Notes: a model not told the origin generated them from the letters alone. 64,000 bases of DNA from Pyrenula massariospora (GCA_021030905.1 JAGFMI010000016.1:930001-994000), one strand, 5' to 3'; counted from the first letter of the stretch, positions 1 to 10,762 are shown. Numbers and translations: made by a program.

Positions 1-1164
1 TGAACGGCATACACGCATTCACGATGACCGTCACCTGGGTGCAAAGGGGACGGCAACTGAAAAGTTGTGAATTTGCCCTTCAACCAATTGTCCTCAAGTC
101 TCTTTCTCTGCTTGAAAAGAAAGGGCCAATTCAATTTCGTATGGGAGGGAAGATCAAAAGTGAGAGAGGGTTTAACAGGCGGGTAGAGCTCTGAGTGCAG
201 CTCGTCTGTGGTGCCGTCTGCTTGCATTCTAGCCCTGTAGATAGGATGCAGATCAACAGTGTCTGACCCATGACTTGAAAGCCTTGCGCCAGTTCGTATG
301 CGCCCGGATGAGGCCACCGAGGTCGCATTTAGATTCATATTTGGCACATCTGGCATTTCTTCATCGACTTTATCATCACTATTGTCGTCCTTCATTGCTT
401 CGGTGTCGGCTTCAGGGGTCTCGTTTTGAGGTCTCCGTAAAGGGGTCTCATTGACTTGTGCAGCCATTCCTGGGTTGGAGCGTTGTCTTTGGTCAAGCCA
501 GCTGGCAGGAGCTCTCTTTTTCAGCTTGGGCTGCTTTAGATCGCTATCAGAGCTTCTCAAGTGCGTTTTGGCTTTGCGAGATCCAATCTGTGCTTCGGAC
601 TGGTCGTCTTGTTTTACCTGAGACTGTTCAAAATCTTGCATAGCTTCCACATTCAAGCACCATCCTTGATCCATATATAACGTTTTCCAGAGCTGTGAAT
701 CGAGAATGCGACCTCGCCATGCTTTTGAGGCTAAAGACGCCGTTAACAATGTTGGTGCATCTAAGAATCCGAAAATGATTGCAGTAATCTCAGCTGGTAA
801 CTTTTGGACCGGGTCCATGTGAAGGAGAGGGGTCAGCTTTTCTACCACGGCGGCTACCGTGGAAGTTCGGAGGGTTCTGAGGACTTCGTACGCAATTTCT
901 GGAAGCATCAGTGGAAAGTAATTAATTGCAAACACATGGCAACACACCGGCTCTGGCATCTTCACTCTGAGATTTTACCCACTCCTCAAAAGCCGACCTG
1001 TTGTCACTGGTTGCAGTACTGTTCTCGAACTGGCTTCTCGTGTCTTCTGAAAACCCCTCATCGAGGCGGAATGCTGGAACAAGACTTTGCGAGTAGCCCA
1101 TGCCATACATTGCAGCAGAGCCAGGAGAGTAAGGGTCTTCCATGGGACTATCCATGGCATCCAT
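1..1164 (-). CDS. F-box/WD40-repeat protein, N-terminal part (runs off left edge)
   Basis: Two exons read on the minus strand: 948-1164, a 49-bp intron at 899-947 with a CTGAT branch point, and 898 to the window edge. About 371 residues are visible and there is no stop, so the gene continues to the left. The start ATG at 1164 sits in a good context (gccATGg). Residues 73-105 (EIAYEVLRTLRTSTVAAVVE and LLHMDP) lead straight into an F-box at about 105-150 (LPAEITAIIFGFLD, then SLASKAWRGRI). A disordered acidic linker follows. The last visible part (DNWLKGKFTTFQLP, then HRECVYAVQ) is the typical lead-in to a WD40 propeller, which must lie outside the window. F-box/WD40 proteins are substrate receptors of SCF ubiquitin ligases: the F-box binds Skp1 and the propeller binds the target. 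The substrate cannot be told from this part. Confidence 0.85.
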
Positions 1165-1653
1165 GGCGAAAGAGAGAATTTCGGTCGAGCAAGTGGGTTT
1201 GGCAGAAGTGGAGGACTCTGTGGTGTTCAAAGCTGATGATGTTGGATGACAGTAGCTGCGGAGGCGGTATAAGGGTGGTTAAACCGCCCACAGGAGAAGT
1301 TGTCGACGAGATCGAGGTGTTCTTCGATATCAGGTGTGAGGACCACCTCTTCCGGGCTCGGGATCGAGATGGTGGCGTCTGCAGAGAAGGCAACACGGCC
1401 GTATGGGATGGCTTTACATATGAGGGGCGAGCAAGGCTGTAGCCGGGGAAGGTTTCTCGATCCTGGGGTTGTTTTCTGCTGACCTACCTTAGGTAGGGTC
1501 AGAGATGAATCGCAGCGTCGGCAGAAGTAGGTTATCAACAAAACATCAACAAGTCGACAGCGTTTGCCCACTAATAATTATTGGGGCACAAAGTTTCAAG
1601 GACGCTTGCCGAAGAATGTTTTGTTGTTTATGGTAAACATCCAAGTGTACAAG

Positions 1654-1661
1654 TCACGTGA
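1654..1661. promoter_or_regulatory. TCACGTGA E-box palindrome
   Basis: Perfect 8-bp palindrome preceded by G, so it fits the RTCACGTG core bound by bHLH factors of the Cbf1 type. It lies about 490 bp upstream of the F-box start. A second copy is at 2164-2171 in the same gap. Binding is inferred only. Confidence 0.35.
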
Positions 1662-2113
1662 TTTACGAAACCATGATTTGCTTGTTGCCGTGGGACGGCA
1701 ATAAAGGCTAACAAATAGTTTAGATACTAACATAAGTAGGAATCGGTCTTCGAACGGTCCTCCGCACCGTTAGACACTTATTTTTCCTTACTACAGTTGA
1801 GATACGTGCTCTATCGCACATCAACATGGGCCCAAATACGCGGCATGAGCAGTCGGCCAGGTTGCCCAGCAGGCTGCGGAGCCTTGAATTGCCTTGGACA
1901 TCGAGACGGCCAGAACTTTAGATTGATTGAAGTTGATTGCACCCAGATCTTTGGAGCGACTTTGTAGATGAGACTTTGCTTGGCTCAAAATCAAGGGATC
2001 GATTCCGATAATCTGATATTGAGCCTGGTGGATTCTCCACCCTTAGGCTTCTAGCACCGCCGGCAAAGGGCGTCGAAGACCACACTGCCCGCTAGGATAT
2101 CGGGTGGAAACGG

Positions 2114-2293
2114 TCATCCACATTGTTTGGGGGCGACCTTTGGGTATTTCCACGGTCCCAAGCTCACGTGATTAGATGGCGAGAATGTGCGATGTTGAAT
2201 TCGCCTCACATACCACCCAACTGCGGCGCCCAAGGAGACTGTGGTTCCAATAACGTATGGCTGCAGGCTTGGAGGAGCGTTAGGTAACCCCAT
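2114..2293 (-). CDS. Possible 59-residue single-span membrane protein
   Basis: ATG-initiated ORF with a Pro-rich start (MGLPNAPPSLQPY), one hydrophobic stretch (VIGTTVSLGAAVGWY) and then a basic flank (VRRIQHR). This order of short polar head, one span and positive residues is what small mitochondrial or ER membrane proteins look like. I recognise no family. It lies alone in the intergenic gap, and the ORF is short enough to occur by chance. An intron could also extend it. Confidence 0.25.
   Translation of the reverse strand: MGLPNAPPSLQPYVIGTTVSLGAAVGWYVRRIQHRTFSPSNHVSLGPWKYPKVAPKQCG
2164..2171. promoter_or_regulatory. Second TCACGTGA E-box palindrome
   Basis: Same palindrome as at 1654-1661, about 1 kb upstream of CDC24. 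It lies inside the possible small minus-strand ORF at 2114-2293, so one of the two readings may be chance. Confidence 0.3.
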
Positions 2294-3211
2294 ACTGCAG
2301 GACTTTCGGGGTACATGCCAGTACTCTCCGGCTGGGTATGCTGCAAGCAGCGGTAGCCGCTCCAAAAGCCGCTGCAAAGATAACAGCAGGATGCACTCGA
2401 CGGTGACAAACCCCCGTATGTACTGTACGTAGCAATAGACCGTCTCTGCACGTCTGTCCTAGCCGTGCGATCGCTTGCTGATTCGCGAGGAGAGTATCAA
2501 TTTACCTGCATCTCTCTGATACTCCATTCTTTGGGCGGCTCCATTGTTTTGTCCGGTCCCACCTTTTCGCCCATTGACATCCAACTTTCTGCGCCACGGT
2601 TCCTGTCTCATCGATAATTCCTTATTGCTGCACGGCAATTCGATATTAGACACGGCTCTTCCATTCGTTCCACGCTGTGATTCGAGCTTCATCATTTGCT
2701 TCCCGTCATTTCGGGTTTGCTGGCCCCCGGAGTTGACGATCATCGCTGCCAACGAGCTCTGCTGCCGCTCGCCTTGGCCCTTCCCGAGGTCAGCGCACGC
2801 ATCAACGGTCGCTTGACCCCCCTGTCTGAGACAAGTTCCCCACGCGAGCCATACCTCACACCTCCTCAAAATCTACGACAGAGTGCAATCTTTTCTCAAC
2901 GTCTTAATATCATTTCGAAAGCCAGTGGCCTGTATTGACTTGTCGCCGGACGGCCTATCCCGCGATCTGGCGGTGACTGTAAGGGGGAGAAACTACACCG
3001 GCCTGGATCGGCGGCCGCAATTCCACCTCGACCTGGCGTTTACACACCCTTGGGAGTCATTTGAGCGGCCTGGCATTGTGCCTGTCAATCACCCTTGCCA
3101 GCATTTTCCTGAGTAGCCGACTAGCGAACAACTAGCATCGAGTCGCAGCCCAGGGTCAAATCTAGACTCCACCGCGAAACCTGAAAATCGTTGTGCGGCG
3201 AGCATTCTAGA

Positions 3212-6200
3212 ATGACAGAAAATGCAATGGCATCAATACCCGGCGACAATATCCCGTTCCAAGACAGAAATAACATCATAAATCAAAGAGATGGAGAATC
3301 ACTATATCAAATATGCCATCGACTTCGAAGGCGGTTGTCTGGCGTCCCAGGCTTTCGTCCGTATCTTGACGAGATGGAAGTAGAGGCGGGGAATAACATG
3401 CCAGATCCAGTCTCATCATTATGGCGTTGCTTCAGGGCTGGGACACCCTTGATTGTAATATACAACGCCTCCGAACCTGAGGAGGGCGATTTGCAAATCG
3501 ATTATTCTAAAGTCGCTGAAAAACAGGCACCCAAAAAAGCAACTTATTCATTCATCCAAGCGGCAAAGAATCGCTGGTCAATAGCTGATCAAGAGGCTTT
3601 TATACTTCAGGACCTATATGGTGATAATACCACCGGATTTGTCAAAGTAAGCACCCTGCGGAAATTTCAATCTGGGCTCTTCATTATAATATAGGCTCGC
3701 TGACTCGGCGGACTTTAGGTTGCCAAGATGGTTAATCGTGTGCTGGATCATTTACAAACTAGCGGCAAACTGCTTCTTTCGTCAGACAATTCAGCAGTTA
3801 TGACTAATGGCTTACCAAACCGAACAAATGGTCAAACTGTTCAGCTGAGCCGCAGACAACACATTCTGAAAGAGCTTGTTGATACAGAGCGGCAATATGT
3901 TCATCATTTGAACAATTTACAGGAATTAAAGAAAGATCTTGAACAGACAGGCGCATTGACTGGAGACGCTATACATGCCATCTTTCTGAATCTCACCAAT
4001 CTCGTCGACTTCGCCCAGCGCTTTGGGATACGAGTCGAGCAACACTCCGAGTTGCCCGAAGAAGCTCAAAACTGGGGAAATCTTTTCATCAAATACAAGG
4101 AGGCTTTCTACCAGTACATACCATTCATTTCAAATACAATCAGATGTGAGGACACATGCCAAAGAGAATGGGAAAAGATGAGAGCGGCCGCTTGCACGCC
4201 ATTAATGGAGCAGATGCTTGCTAATCCCCAAACCTTGAACGGTTTCTTGATTAAGCCATTTCAGCGCCTTACAAAATACCCGTTGCTATTGAAGGTCCGT
4301 AAAGCCATCTATCATTGGTGGACAACGAAAAATTGACTTGTATATAGGATTTAAGTAAGCAGCTCAGTCAGCCAGAATTAACAGCCGATCTCCAACAAGC
4401 GATCAAGAATATTGAGGAGACCTTGGATCAAGCTAATGCTGCAATTGACAAGGAGCAGCGCCGCATGGCTTTGGCGGATGTAAATGACCGTGTTGACGAT
4501 TGGAGGTCGCTGAAAATTCAAGCGTTCGGTGATTTGATGCTCTTTGGGACCTTCACAATTCAAAAAGGAGACTCGGGGAAAGATTCAGAACGCGAGGTAG
4601 GACATGCTCATCTTCCCAGCTTCGTGCAGACCTTGACTATTTTTCGCAGTATCATCTTTACTTGTTTGAGGCGATTCTTCTCTGTTGCAAGGATATCAAC
4701 CAAAATAAGCAGAAAAAGCCCTTTGGTGGCAATAAGGAGAAATCCACCATCACGATCAAGGGCAAGCCAAAGCTCATGCTGAAAGGTCGCATATTTCTCG
4801 CCAACATTACAGATATAGCAACGTTTCAACGACAGGGTAGGTCAATTAGACATCGGATCTTGTTCTTTTCTAGCTGACGATTTTGCGCAGGCAACTACGC
4901 AATCCAAATATTCTGGAAAGGAGATGCAGGTGTTGAGAACTTTGTTATCAAGTACAAGAATGAGGACACGCTCAAGAAGTGGGACGCAACTATTGAAACT
5001 CTCCGAGGAATTATGAACAAAAACCTCCGTTCCCGGTCTACAGGTACATCAGACACCCAATTTACATACATGCAGGGTGTCAAAATTGAAAACCCCCATC
5101 AAGAGTACGATGATGACGACGACGAAAGAGACAACTTCCAAAATGGTAATATGCAGTCCGAGTTCAACATGAGCCGGAATGCTTCCAGTACAAGCCTACG
5201 CTCCAGATCCGCCACCAACGGCAGTGGTAGTTCCACAATCACATACTCATCAGGAAGGCCTCCAAGATTTCCAATGCCAGATCCGAGCTCCCTCCCACCT
5301 CTCAATACCTCCATCTTACAAAACCAGCCCTCCCCTTCCGACCCTGCTGGACAATCCTACTTTTCACCCGTGACGGAGCGTGACACCAGCACGCCAATAT
5401 CTGCATCTACAAGGTCCAGTTCACAGTCTGCGTTCGCGAGCTATAATCGGTATGGGCCCCCAATGAGTGGTGGATGGGCTCAGCCTGAAGAAAACAATCG
5501 CAATACCGCGCCAGCGATGTCACGACACATGTCACGTGATGCGCCGAATGGAAATCCCTACATGGTTAATGGGCGTGGGCAACGACCTTCTTTACCCCCC
5601 AACGCTAATCTACCGAACTCTCAGCAGGGCAATAGCCGAATGCGCTCTGCTAGTAGTCCCGATATTCATCAAAATCTACCGCAAAACAGAAGATACCCAA
5701 ATGGTCAAGCTATGGCCAATGGTGAACATGTTCCCACTGTGCCTCCGATTCCTTCGCATGTTACTGGTAGGGTCGCTCCAGTCAATCGCACGCAGAATGG
5801 CTCACCTACCAACGGCGTGCCGCTTTCGATACGGACAGCATCACCAGCTGCTCCGCCTCAATATGGCTTGCCCCCGCGTCCTGGCCTCGCCTCCTACCAC
5901 ACCGAAACGAATGGGATGTACCAACAACGGGGTTATTCTCGGGACGACCCGCGAATGGACCCTCGATCGATCATGACCATCAACACGCCGAGCACAGTTG
6001 CCTCTGACCGGACATTCTCACCCCCTTTACCAACCGGGTCGAGCATTTCCACTTCCTCCACTTTTGTGGAGAACGATGAAATGCCTAGCCAACTGAAGGC
6101 GAAGGTACTCTTTGACGAGAATTACATCACCCTTATAGTCCCTCGAAATATTCAATTTCGGTCCCTGACGGATCGGATTGACGCCAAACTCGGGCGTCTC

Positions 6201-6407
6201 ACAAGCCAGTCAATTGGTTCAAACACGCTCAGACTTCGATACCGAGATGAAGACGGAGATTTCATCTGGATCGATAGTGACGAAGCGGTCCAAGAGGCCT
6301 TTTTGGATTGGCGTGAAAGTAACGCCAGCAAGCTCTCCACTGGCACAAGTGAAGAAATCATTCTTTATTGCCATTCTGTGAATGGGGAACCAGTCGCTAC
6401 GAGCTAG
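3212..6407 (+). CDS. CDC24: Cdc24-type Rho/Cdc42 guanine nucleotide exchange factor
   Basis: Five exons: 3212-3646, 3719-4294, 4348-4596, 4650-4836 and 4891-6407, giving 987 residues. The introns are 72, 53, 53 and 54 bp. The N-terminal Cdc24 calponin-like region (SLYQICHRLRRRLSGVPGF to about residue 145) is followed by a DH domain at about 190-365 (LKELVDTERQYVHHL and the signature QRLTKYPLLLK), a PH domain at about 380-500, a long disordered Ser/Pro/Asn linker, and a C-terminal PB1 domain from about 885 with an acidic OPCA motif (YRDEDGDFIWIDSDE). Cdc24 loads GTP on Cdc42 at growth sites. Its PB1 domain binds the scaffold Bem1, which links it to Cla4 and to NADPH oxidase regulation in filamentous fungi (family knowledge). 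The frame is open seven codons upstream of the chosen ATG but has no other ATG there. Order, length and motifs are all complete. Confidence 0.95.
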
Positions 6408-7168
6408 CGAGCGGAATTCCTCCGCGTTTGACTTCTTTCTACTACCACCTTCATTCATCTACATTATCAAGCCCCGTGAGATACGGCGGTGGTTGGCGTT
6501 TTCCGTAGGTTCTTGTACCACTCCTAATTTTCTCTATTACATTGCGACATGATACCACGTTACGACGGCGTTCGCTTTGGTGGGTTTTACTGCCCTTATT
6601 CTTTCCCAACGACATCGCAAAGAAGGCTTACAATCTCATGCATGGGTTACGGCGAATGACAGGGCGGGCAATCTGTGTTGCAGGTCTCAATCTCAAATTT
6701 CTTGGTTTGTGGTGTCAGGCGTTTCATATCCAATCTAACTCTGGGATCTGAGGAAGGGCCCTTGGGTTGAACGAAGATGGAAAGCAAGCATTTGGCCGAG
6801 TCAAGCTGCCCATTGCATTTTAGCTTGCTGTTTAGCAATTTTGCTTAGATAGGTGGAGATATCAGTCCGAAGCAGAGATGGGGTTGTCAGACCCTGTACT
6901 TGAGATCCTTGACGTCACTCTCGCCATTTCACGCACTTACCAGGTCTTGTACTTTAATGTGTAAGTTTTTGTCTGGTAACAGCTAGACAGACCTTGTGAA
7001 TACGACGATCTCAGCGCCTGTAGATGAGGGCGAGCGCAGGGGTTATACAGCATGGCAAGATACGAGAACCAGTAGTAGCGCCTACCACCTTGATAAACTC
7101 GTTTAGCAGGACACGCATCTCGTACTGCACGCCACCGACTCTTGGCTGACACACCAAGTCAGCTATAC

Positions 7169-7192
7169 GGTTGCAAATGCTAATTTGCAACC
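7169..7192. repeat. Perfect inverted repeat, 10-bp arms with 4-nt loop
   Basis: Arms GGTTGCAAAT and ATTTGCAACC flank GCTA. It could form a stem-loop in DNA or RNA. It lies about 760 bp past the CDC24 stop and 830 bp before the next start, so it belongs clearly to neither gene. Confidence 0.6.
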
Positions 7193-7651
7193 GCGTGTCC
7201 TGTTAGCAAGCCATTTTAGCATTTAAAGCACGTAAGAACAAAGGGCTGAAAATTGGGACAGTGGTGAAGCAAACCGTGGCTGAGTTTCGAGGACGGTTGG
7301 TGAGCACGAACACCAACGCTTCTGTCATCAATTCTCCGAGGTTGTCCCTTGCAGCCGGACTTGCAGCCGAGTCTCCAAATTGGCTGCGACGCGCATCACC
7401 CAATTCGAATGTAACACGGATATTGACGATGTTCTACCGTGCGTCCGGGAAGCGGCCGTTGGACAAGGACATTATATTGATGTGATATTGTGGCATGGGG
7501 AGAGAGGCGACCTCCGCGGCGTTACAATTAGAAAAGATGACGGCGCGTGAACGCTGAAAAGGTGTTACGGGTGACTGCAGCAAGGGCTAGGTTGAGTTGG
7601 GGTTGGAGTCCGGGCTTGTGTTCGTGCCCTTGCATGGAGCTTCTCAGCCTC

Positions 7652-7683
7652 CGGGGGGGACTGGCAAAGTCGCGGGGGGGACT
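7652..7683 (+). promoter_or_regulatory. Paired 11-bp direct repeats with a 7-G run
   Basis: CGGGGGGGACT occurs exactly at 7652-7662 and again at 7673-7683. The period is 21 bp, two turns of the helix, which would put both copies on the same face. The pair lies about 340-370 bp upstream of the GDP-mannose pyrophosphorylase start. The G-run contains the core of C2H2 zinc-finger (stress-type) sites, but a specific factor is only a guess. Confidence 0.4.
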
Positions 7684-8024
7684 CTCACAAGATAAGAATT
7701 AGACTAAAGCCAAAAGGGCCTGCAACCTTGTCAGATGCCACTTGGCCCAACCTTGTTAGCTGCGCCCCTCTCTAAAAGTCACCTGGAACCGCGAGAAAAG
7801 ACTTGTCCTACGGACTTCTCAATCTTCCAAGCTACTGTAATTGAACATATTTTCTTTCCTAGGCTCTGATACAGGTCGTTCCCTTTGTGCTCCTAACAAC
7901 CCAATCGCTTCAAAGTCGACTCTGCGTTCGCTCTATCTGTCCGTCTCCAAACTCGATACTCACTTCTCAAGTGATCCATTCGCTAGCAGCTCTTTGACAG
8001 AATTGCTCTCTTTGTAAAATCAAT

Positions 8025-9385
8025 ATGAAAGGTTTGCGCTACCTGTTAATTACCTACACATCACGGTAAATTAATACATGGCAGCTCTCATTCTCGTCGG
8101 TGGGTTTGGAACCCGTCTGCGACCACTCGTACGTTTTCGACTCTACAAGACTGCCAATCCTAGCGGATTTTAGCATAAAATAAGCACGCTGAACACCCCG
8201 ATCTAACACCGGACCACAGACTCTGACCCTACCAAAACCTCTGGTCGAGTTTGCGAACCGACCTATGATTCTTCACCAAGTTGAATCTCTTGCTGCAGCG
8301 GGCGTCACAGATATCGTCCTAGCTGTAAACTACCGTCCAGATGTCATGACAAAAGCGCTCAAAAAGGTCGGTATATTACCTGTCAGCATGGATTACCTCG
8401 TCTAAAAATCAGCGCAGTACGCAGAGACGTACAACGTCAATATCGAGTTCAGCGTCGAATCAGAACCCCTCGGGACTGCCGGTCCTCTCAAGCTCGCTGA
8501 AAAAATCCTCGGCAAAGATGACTCCCCTTTCTTCGTCCTCAACTCAGATGTCATCTGCGAATATCCGTTTGCCGAGCTTGCCGACTTTCACAAGGCCCAT
8601 GGCGAGGAAGGCACCATCGTCGTGACCAAGGTCGAAGAGCCGAGCAAGTATGGTGTTGTGGTGCACAAGCCCGACCATCCGTCACGGATAGACCGTTTCG
8701 TTGAGAAACCCGTTGAATTTGTGGGCAACCGCATCAACGCCGGTATATACATCTTGAACCCTAGTGTCCTGAAGCGTATCGACCTCCGCCCAACGTCCAT
8801 TGAACAAGAAACATTCCCCGCTATCTGCAAAGATGGGCAACTACACTCCTTCGACCTGGACGGCTTCTGGATGGATGTCGGTCAACCCAAGGACTTCCTC
8901 AGTGGGACTTGCCTATATCTCTCATCGCTCGCGAAACGAAACTCCAAAGCCCTGACCCACAATCAACCGTTCGTTTATGGAGGAAATGTCCTGATCGACC
9001 CGTCGGCAAAGATTGGGAAGAACTGCCGCATTGGACCGAATGTGACGGTTGGACCGAATGTCGTGGTCGGCGATGGCGTTAGGATACAGCGTTCTGTCCT
9101 TCTAGAGAACAGCAAGGTGAAGGACCATGCGTGGGTGAAGAGCACGATCGTGGGGTGGAATAGTAGCGTGGGGAAGTGGGCCCGGTTGGAGAATGTGACG
9201 GTGCTGGGTGATGATGTGACAATTGGTGATGAGGTTTATGTGAATGGTGGAAGCATTTTACCTCATAAGAGCATCAAGCAGAATGTAGACGGTAAGTTCT
9301 CCTCTTTCATTTTCCATACCGCTCGATACTTTCAAAAACGCTTTTGACTGACATGGTCTATCTAGTGCCGTCTATCATCATGTAA
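8025..9385 (+). CDS. mpg1: GDP-mannose pyrophosphorylase (mannose-1-phosphate guanylyltransferase)
   Basis: Five exons: 8025-8031, 8085-8128, 8220-8366, 8418-9291 and 9366-9385, giving 363 residues, the usual family length. The first coding exon is only 7 nt (ATGAAAG) and the last 20 nt. The N-terminal nucleotidyltransferase domain carries the signature [18 protein letters not shown] at about residues 9-26, then EKPVEF and NAGIYILNP. The C-terminal part (about 255-363) is a left-handed beta-helix of hexapeptide repeats ([20 protein letters not shown]) ending VPSIIM. The cytosolic enzyme makes GDP-mannose from mannose-1-phosphate and GTP, the donor for N- and O-glycosylation, GPI anchors and cell-wall mannan, and is essential in fungi studied. 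Sense-strand composition changes from C-rich to G-rich near 8990. A pyrimidine-rich leader precedes the start. Confidence 0.95.
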
Positions 9386-9991
9386 AGATGGGTTTGGAAA
9401 CCTCTTCAACCTGGGTCCCAAAATGATGCAATGTCTCCCCTCTGGATTCCGAAGAAATATAATTGTCTATGTGTTACAGTATCTTTGCATCTGCATTCGC
9501 CCGGGTCGGGTTTGACGGGCATGGAGTTTCATTGAACGAAGGTTTCTTAGAAAGCTTTGTCAGGCGCAAGGTATGCGTCTTCAGTCAGGAGCTCAAAAGT
9601 TCTCGACCCCAATGTGATGCATGTTTTGTTTCTCAAAACGTTATATTTTGAATTGATTCGGATCTCGTGTTCTTGAGAAATATGGCATGGGTACGGAGTT
9701 GCCCTTCTGATTTCGTTTTCCATATAGTGAAGAACCAGGTTTGCATAAATTTGCGCAGAGTGTATGATGTCCGAGGTTTGCTGCGTGCCACTCGTCGTTG
9801 TAGTGATTCTTTGACCTTGCGTCCAAGAATCGGATGAAGAACCTGGCATCTAGACCATTGAAGTCCGCATTCGCAGCTAGCCAGGCAGGCAGTCAGTCAG
9901 AGCCACGACGGCTGAGCAGATCCACCAAGTGCCGTGCTCGTCCACTGGTTCCTTTACCAATCACACATCTTCCCTTTTCCATTTCATCCAC
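9386..9991. other. Convergent intergenic region
   Basis: The two facing 3' ends are 606 bp apart. I see only probable untranslated sequence and no gene. Confidence 0.5.
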
Positions 9992-10762
9992 CTACTTCTC
10001 ACTCCCCGGCCTCACACTCTCCCTTCGCTCCCTCTCCCTCTCCTTCTCCCTCTCCCTCCCCCCCTTCCTCCCCACCATCCCCAACAACCCCTCCCTCTCC
10101 CTCGCAAACGCCCTCAACCTCCCCTCTTCCGCCTCCTCCCTCCCCTCCCCCCTCACCCGCCGCACACCCCCCGGCATCACCACCTCCCACTCCCCCACCA
10201 TCCCGCCCTCGGGGATCGTGACACCCGCGCAGACCTTGGCATGCGCCCCGACGCGTGCCCCCGCGCCGATCGTGGCGCGGGCGCCGAGTTCGGCGCCGGA
10301 CCCGAGCTGCGCGCCGGCGTGGACGGCGCTGAGCGTGTCGAGGCGGGTGGCGGGGCCGATCGTCGTCGTTTCCTCTGTTTCGCTTTCTGAGGTGGGGGAC
10401 GTGCCGATGGAGACGCGTTCACAGAGTAGAGTGTCCGGGCCGATGGTTACCGGGCCGCGGGCGGTGGAGATGGTGCAGCGCGGGGAGATGAGGGTGTTGG
10501 GGAGGAGGGTGAGGGGGTGGGAGCCGGTTAGGGTTGTGGTTTGGGGGTCGAGGTGGGAGGTTTGGTCGATGTTTAGTGGAGGGGTTGGTGAGGGGGTTTT
10601 TGTAGAGGTGCTTGATGTGGTGTTTGTTGATGGAGGGGCTCTAGGAGCAGTGGAGGTAGGGCGGGATGGGAATGAAGTGAGAGGGTCTGGCGCTGGGGGG
10701 AGGACGAGGGGTGCGACGGAGTCGGCATGGCCGCTTTTTGGATTGGGTTTCGGGTTTGACAT
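9992..10762 (-). CDS. Dynactin subunit p27 (DCTN6-like), left-handed beta-helix protein
   Basis: Single exon of 256 residues from the ATG at 10762. After a Pro/Thr/Ser-rich N-terminus (1-75) come repeated hexapeptides typical of a left-handed beta-helix: PLTLLPNTLISPRCTIS, GPVTIGPDTLLCERVSIG, then GAQLGSGAELGARATIGAGARVGAHAKVCAGVTIP (about 85-200). The two-part helix with a charged insertion (SESETEETTT) matches dynactin p25/p27 pointed-end subunits, which help attach dynein to cargo such as early endosomes in hyphae (family knowledge). The last 55 residues are almost only Arg, Glu and Gly and come from a long polypurine tract on the sense strand. That tail is not typical of p27, and a missed intron or different end there is possible. 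A general hexapeptide-repeat protein is the alternative. Confidence 0.75.
   Translation of the reverse strand: MSNPKPNPKSGHADSVAPLVLPPAPDPLTSFPSRPTSTAPRAPPSTNTTSSTSTKTPSPTPPLNIDQTSHLDPQTTTLTGSHPLTLLPNTLISPRCTISTARGPVTIGPDTLLCERVSIGTSPTSESETEETTTIGPATRLDTLSAVHAGAQLGSGAELGARATIGAGARVGAHAKVCAGVTIPEGGMVGEWEVVMPGGVRRVRGEGREEAEEGRLRAFAREREGLLGMVGRKGGREREKERERERRESVRPGSEK

Larger units (their letters stand above)
1165..3211. other. Divergent intergenic region, F-box gene / CDC24
   Basis: This 2-kb gap lies between two head-to-head starts. It holds two perfect TCACGTGA palindromes and one possible small ORF, listed separately. The part nearest CDC24 (about 2500-3200) has many short overlapping frames on both strands, none with a recognisable product. 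I take it as promoter plus a long leader. Confidence 0.5.
6408..8024. other. Intergenic region between CDC24 and GDP-mannose pyrophosphorylase
   Basis: No convincing gene. It holds a TGACGTCA (CRE-like) palindrome at 6910-6917, a 10-bp-arm inverted repeat at 7169-7192, and a pair of CGGGGGGGACT direct repeats at 7652-7683. From about 7800 to 8020 the plus strand is pyrimidine-rich, as leaders of strongly expressed fungal genes often are. Confidence 0.5.

Noticed and set aside
804-1442. 212-codon plus-strand ORF near the left edge
   Set aside because: Starts at TTG and overlaps the F-box exons on the other strand. No domain.
2459-2869. 136-codon minus-strand ORF upstream of CDC24
   Set aside because: No recognisable pattern and no ATG-supported start; an equally open frame lies on the other strand.
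10000-10190. CT-rich tract as a microsatellite
   Set aside because: Units vary and the reverse strand is an open coding frame continuous with p27, so it is better described as a polypurine coding tract.
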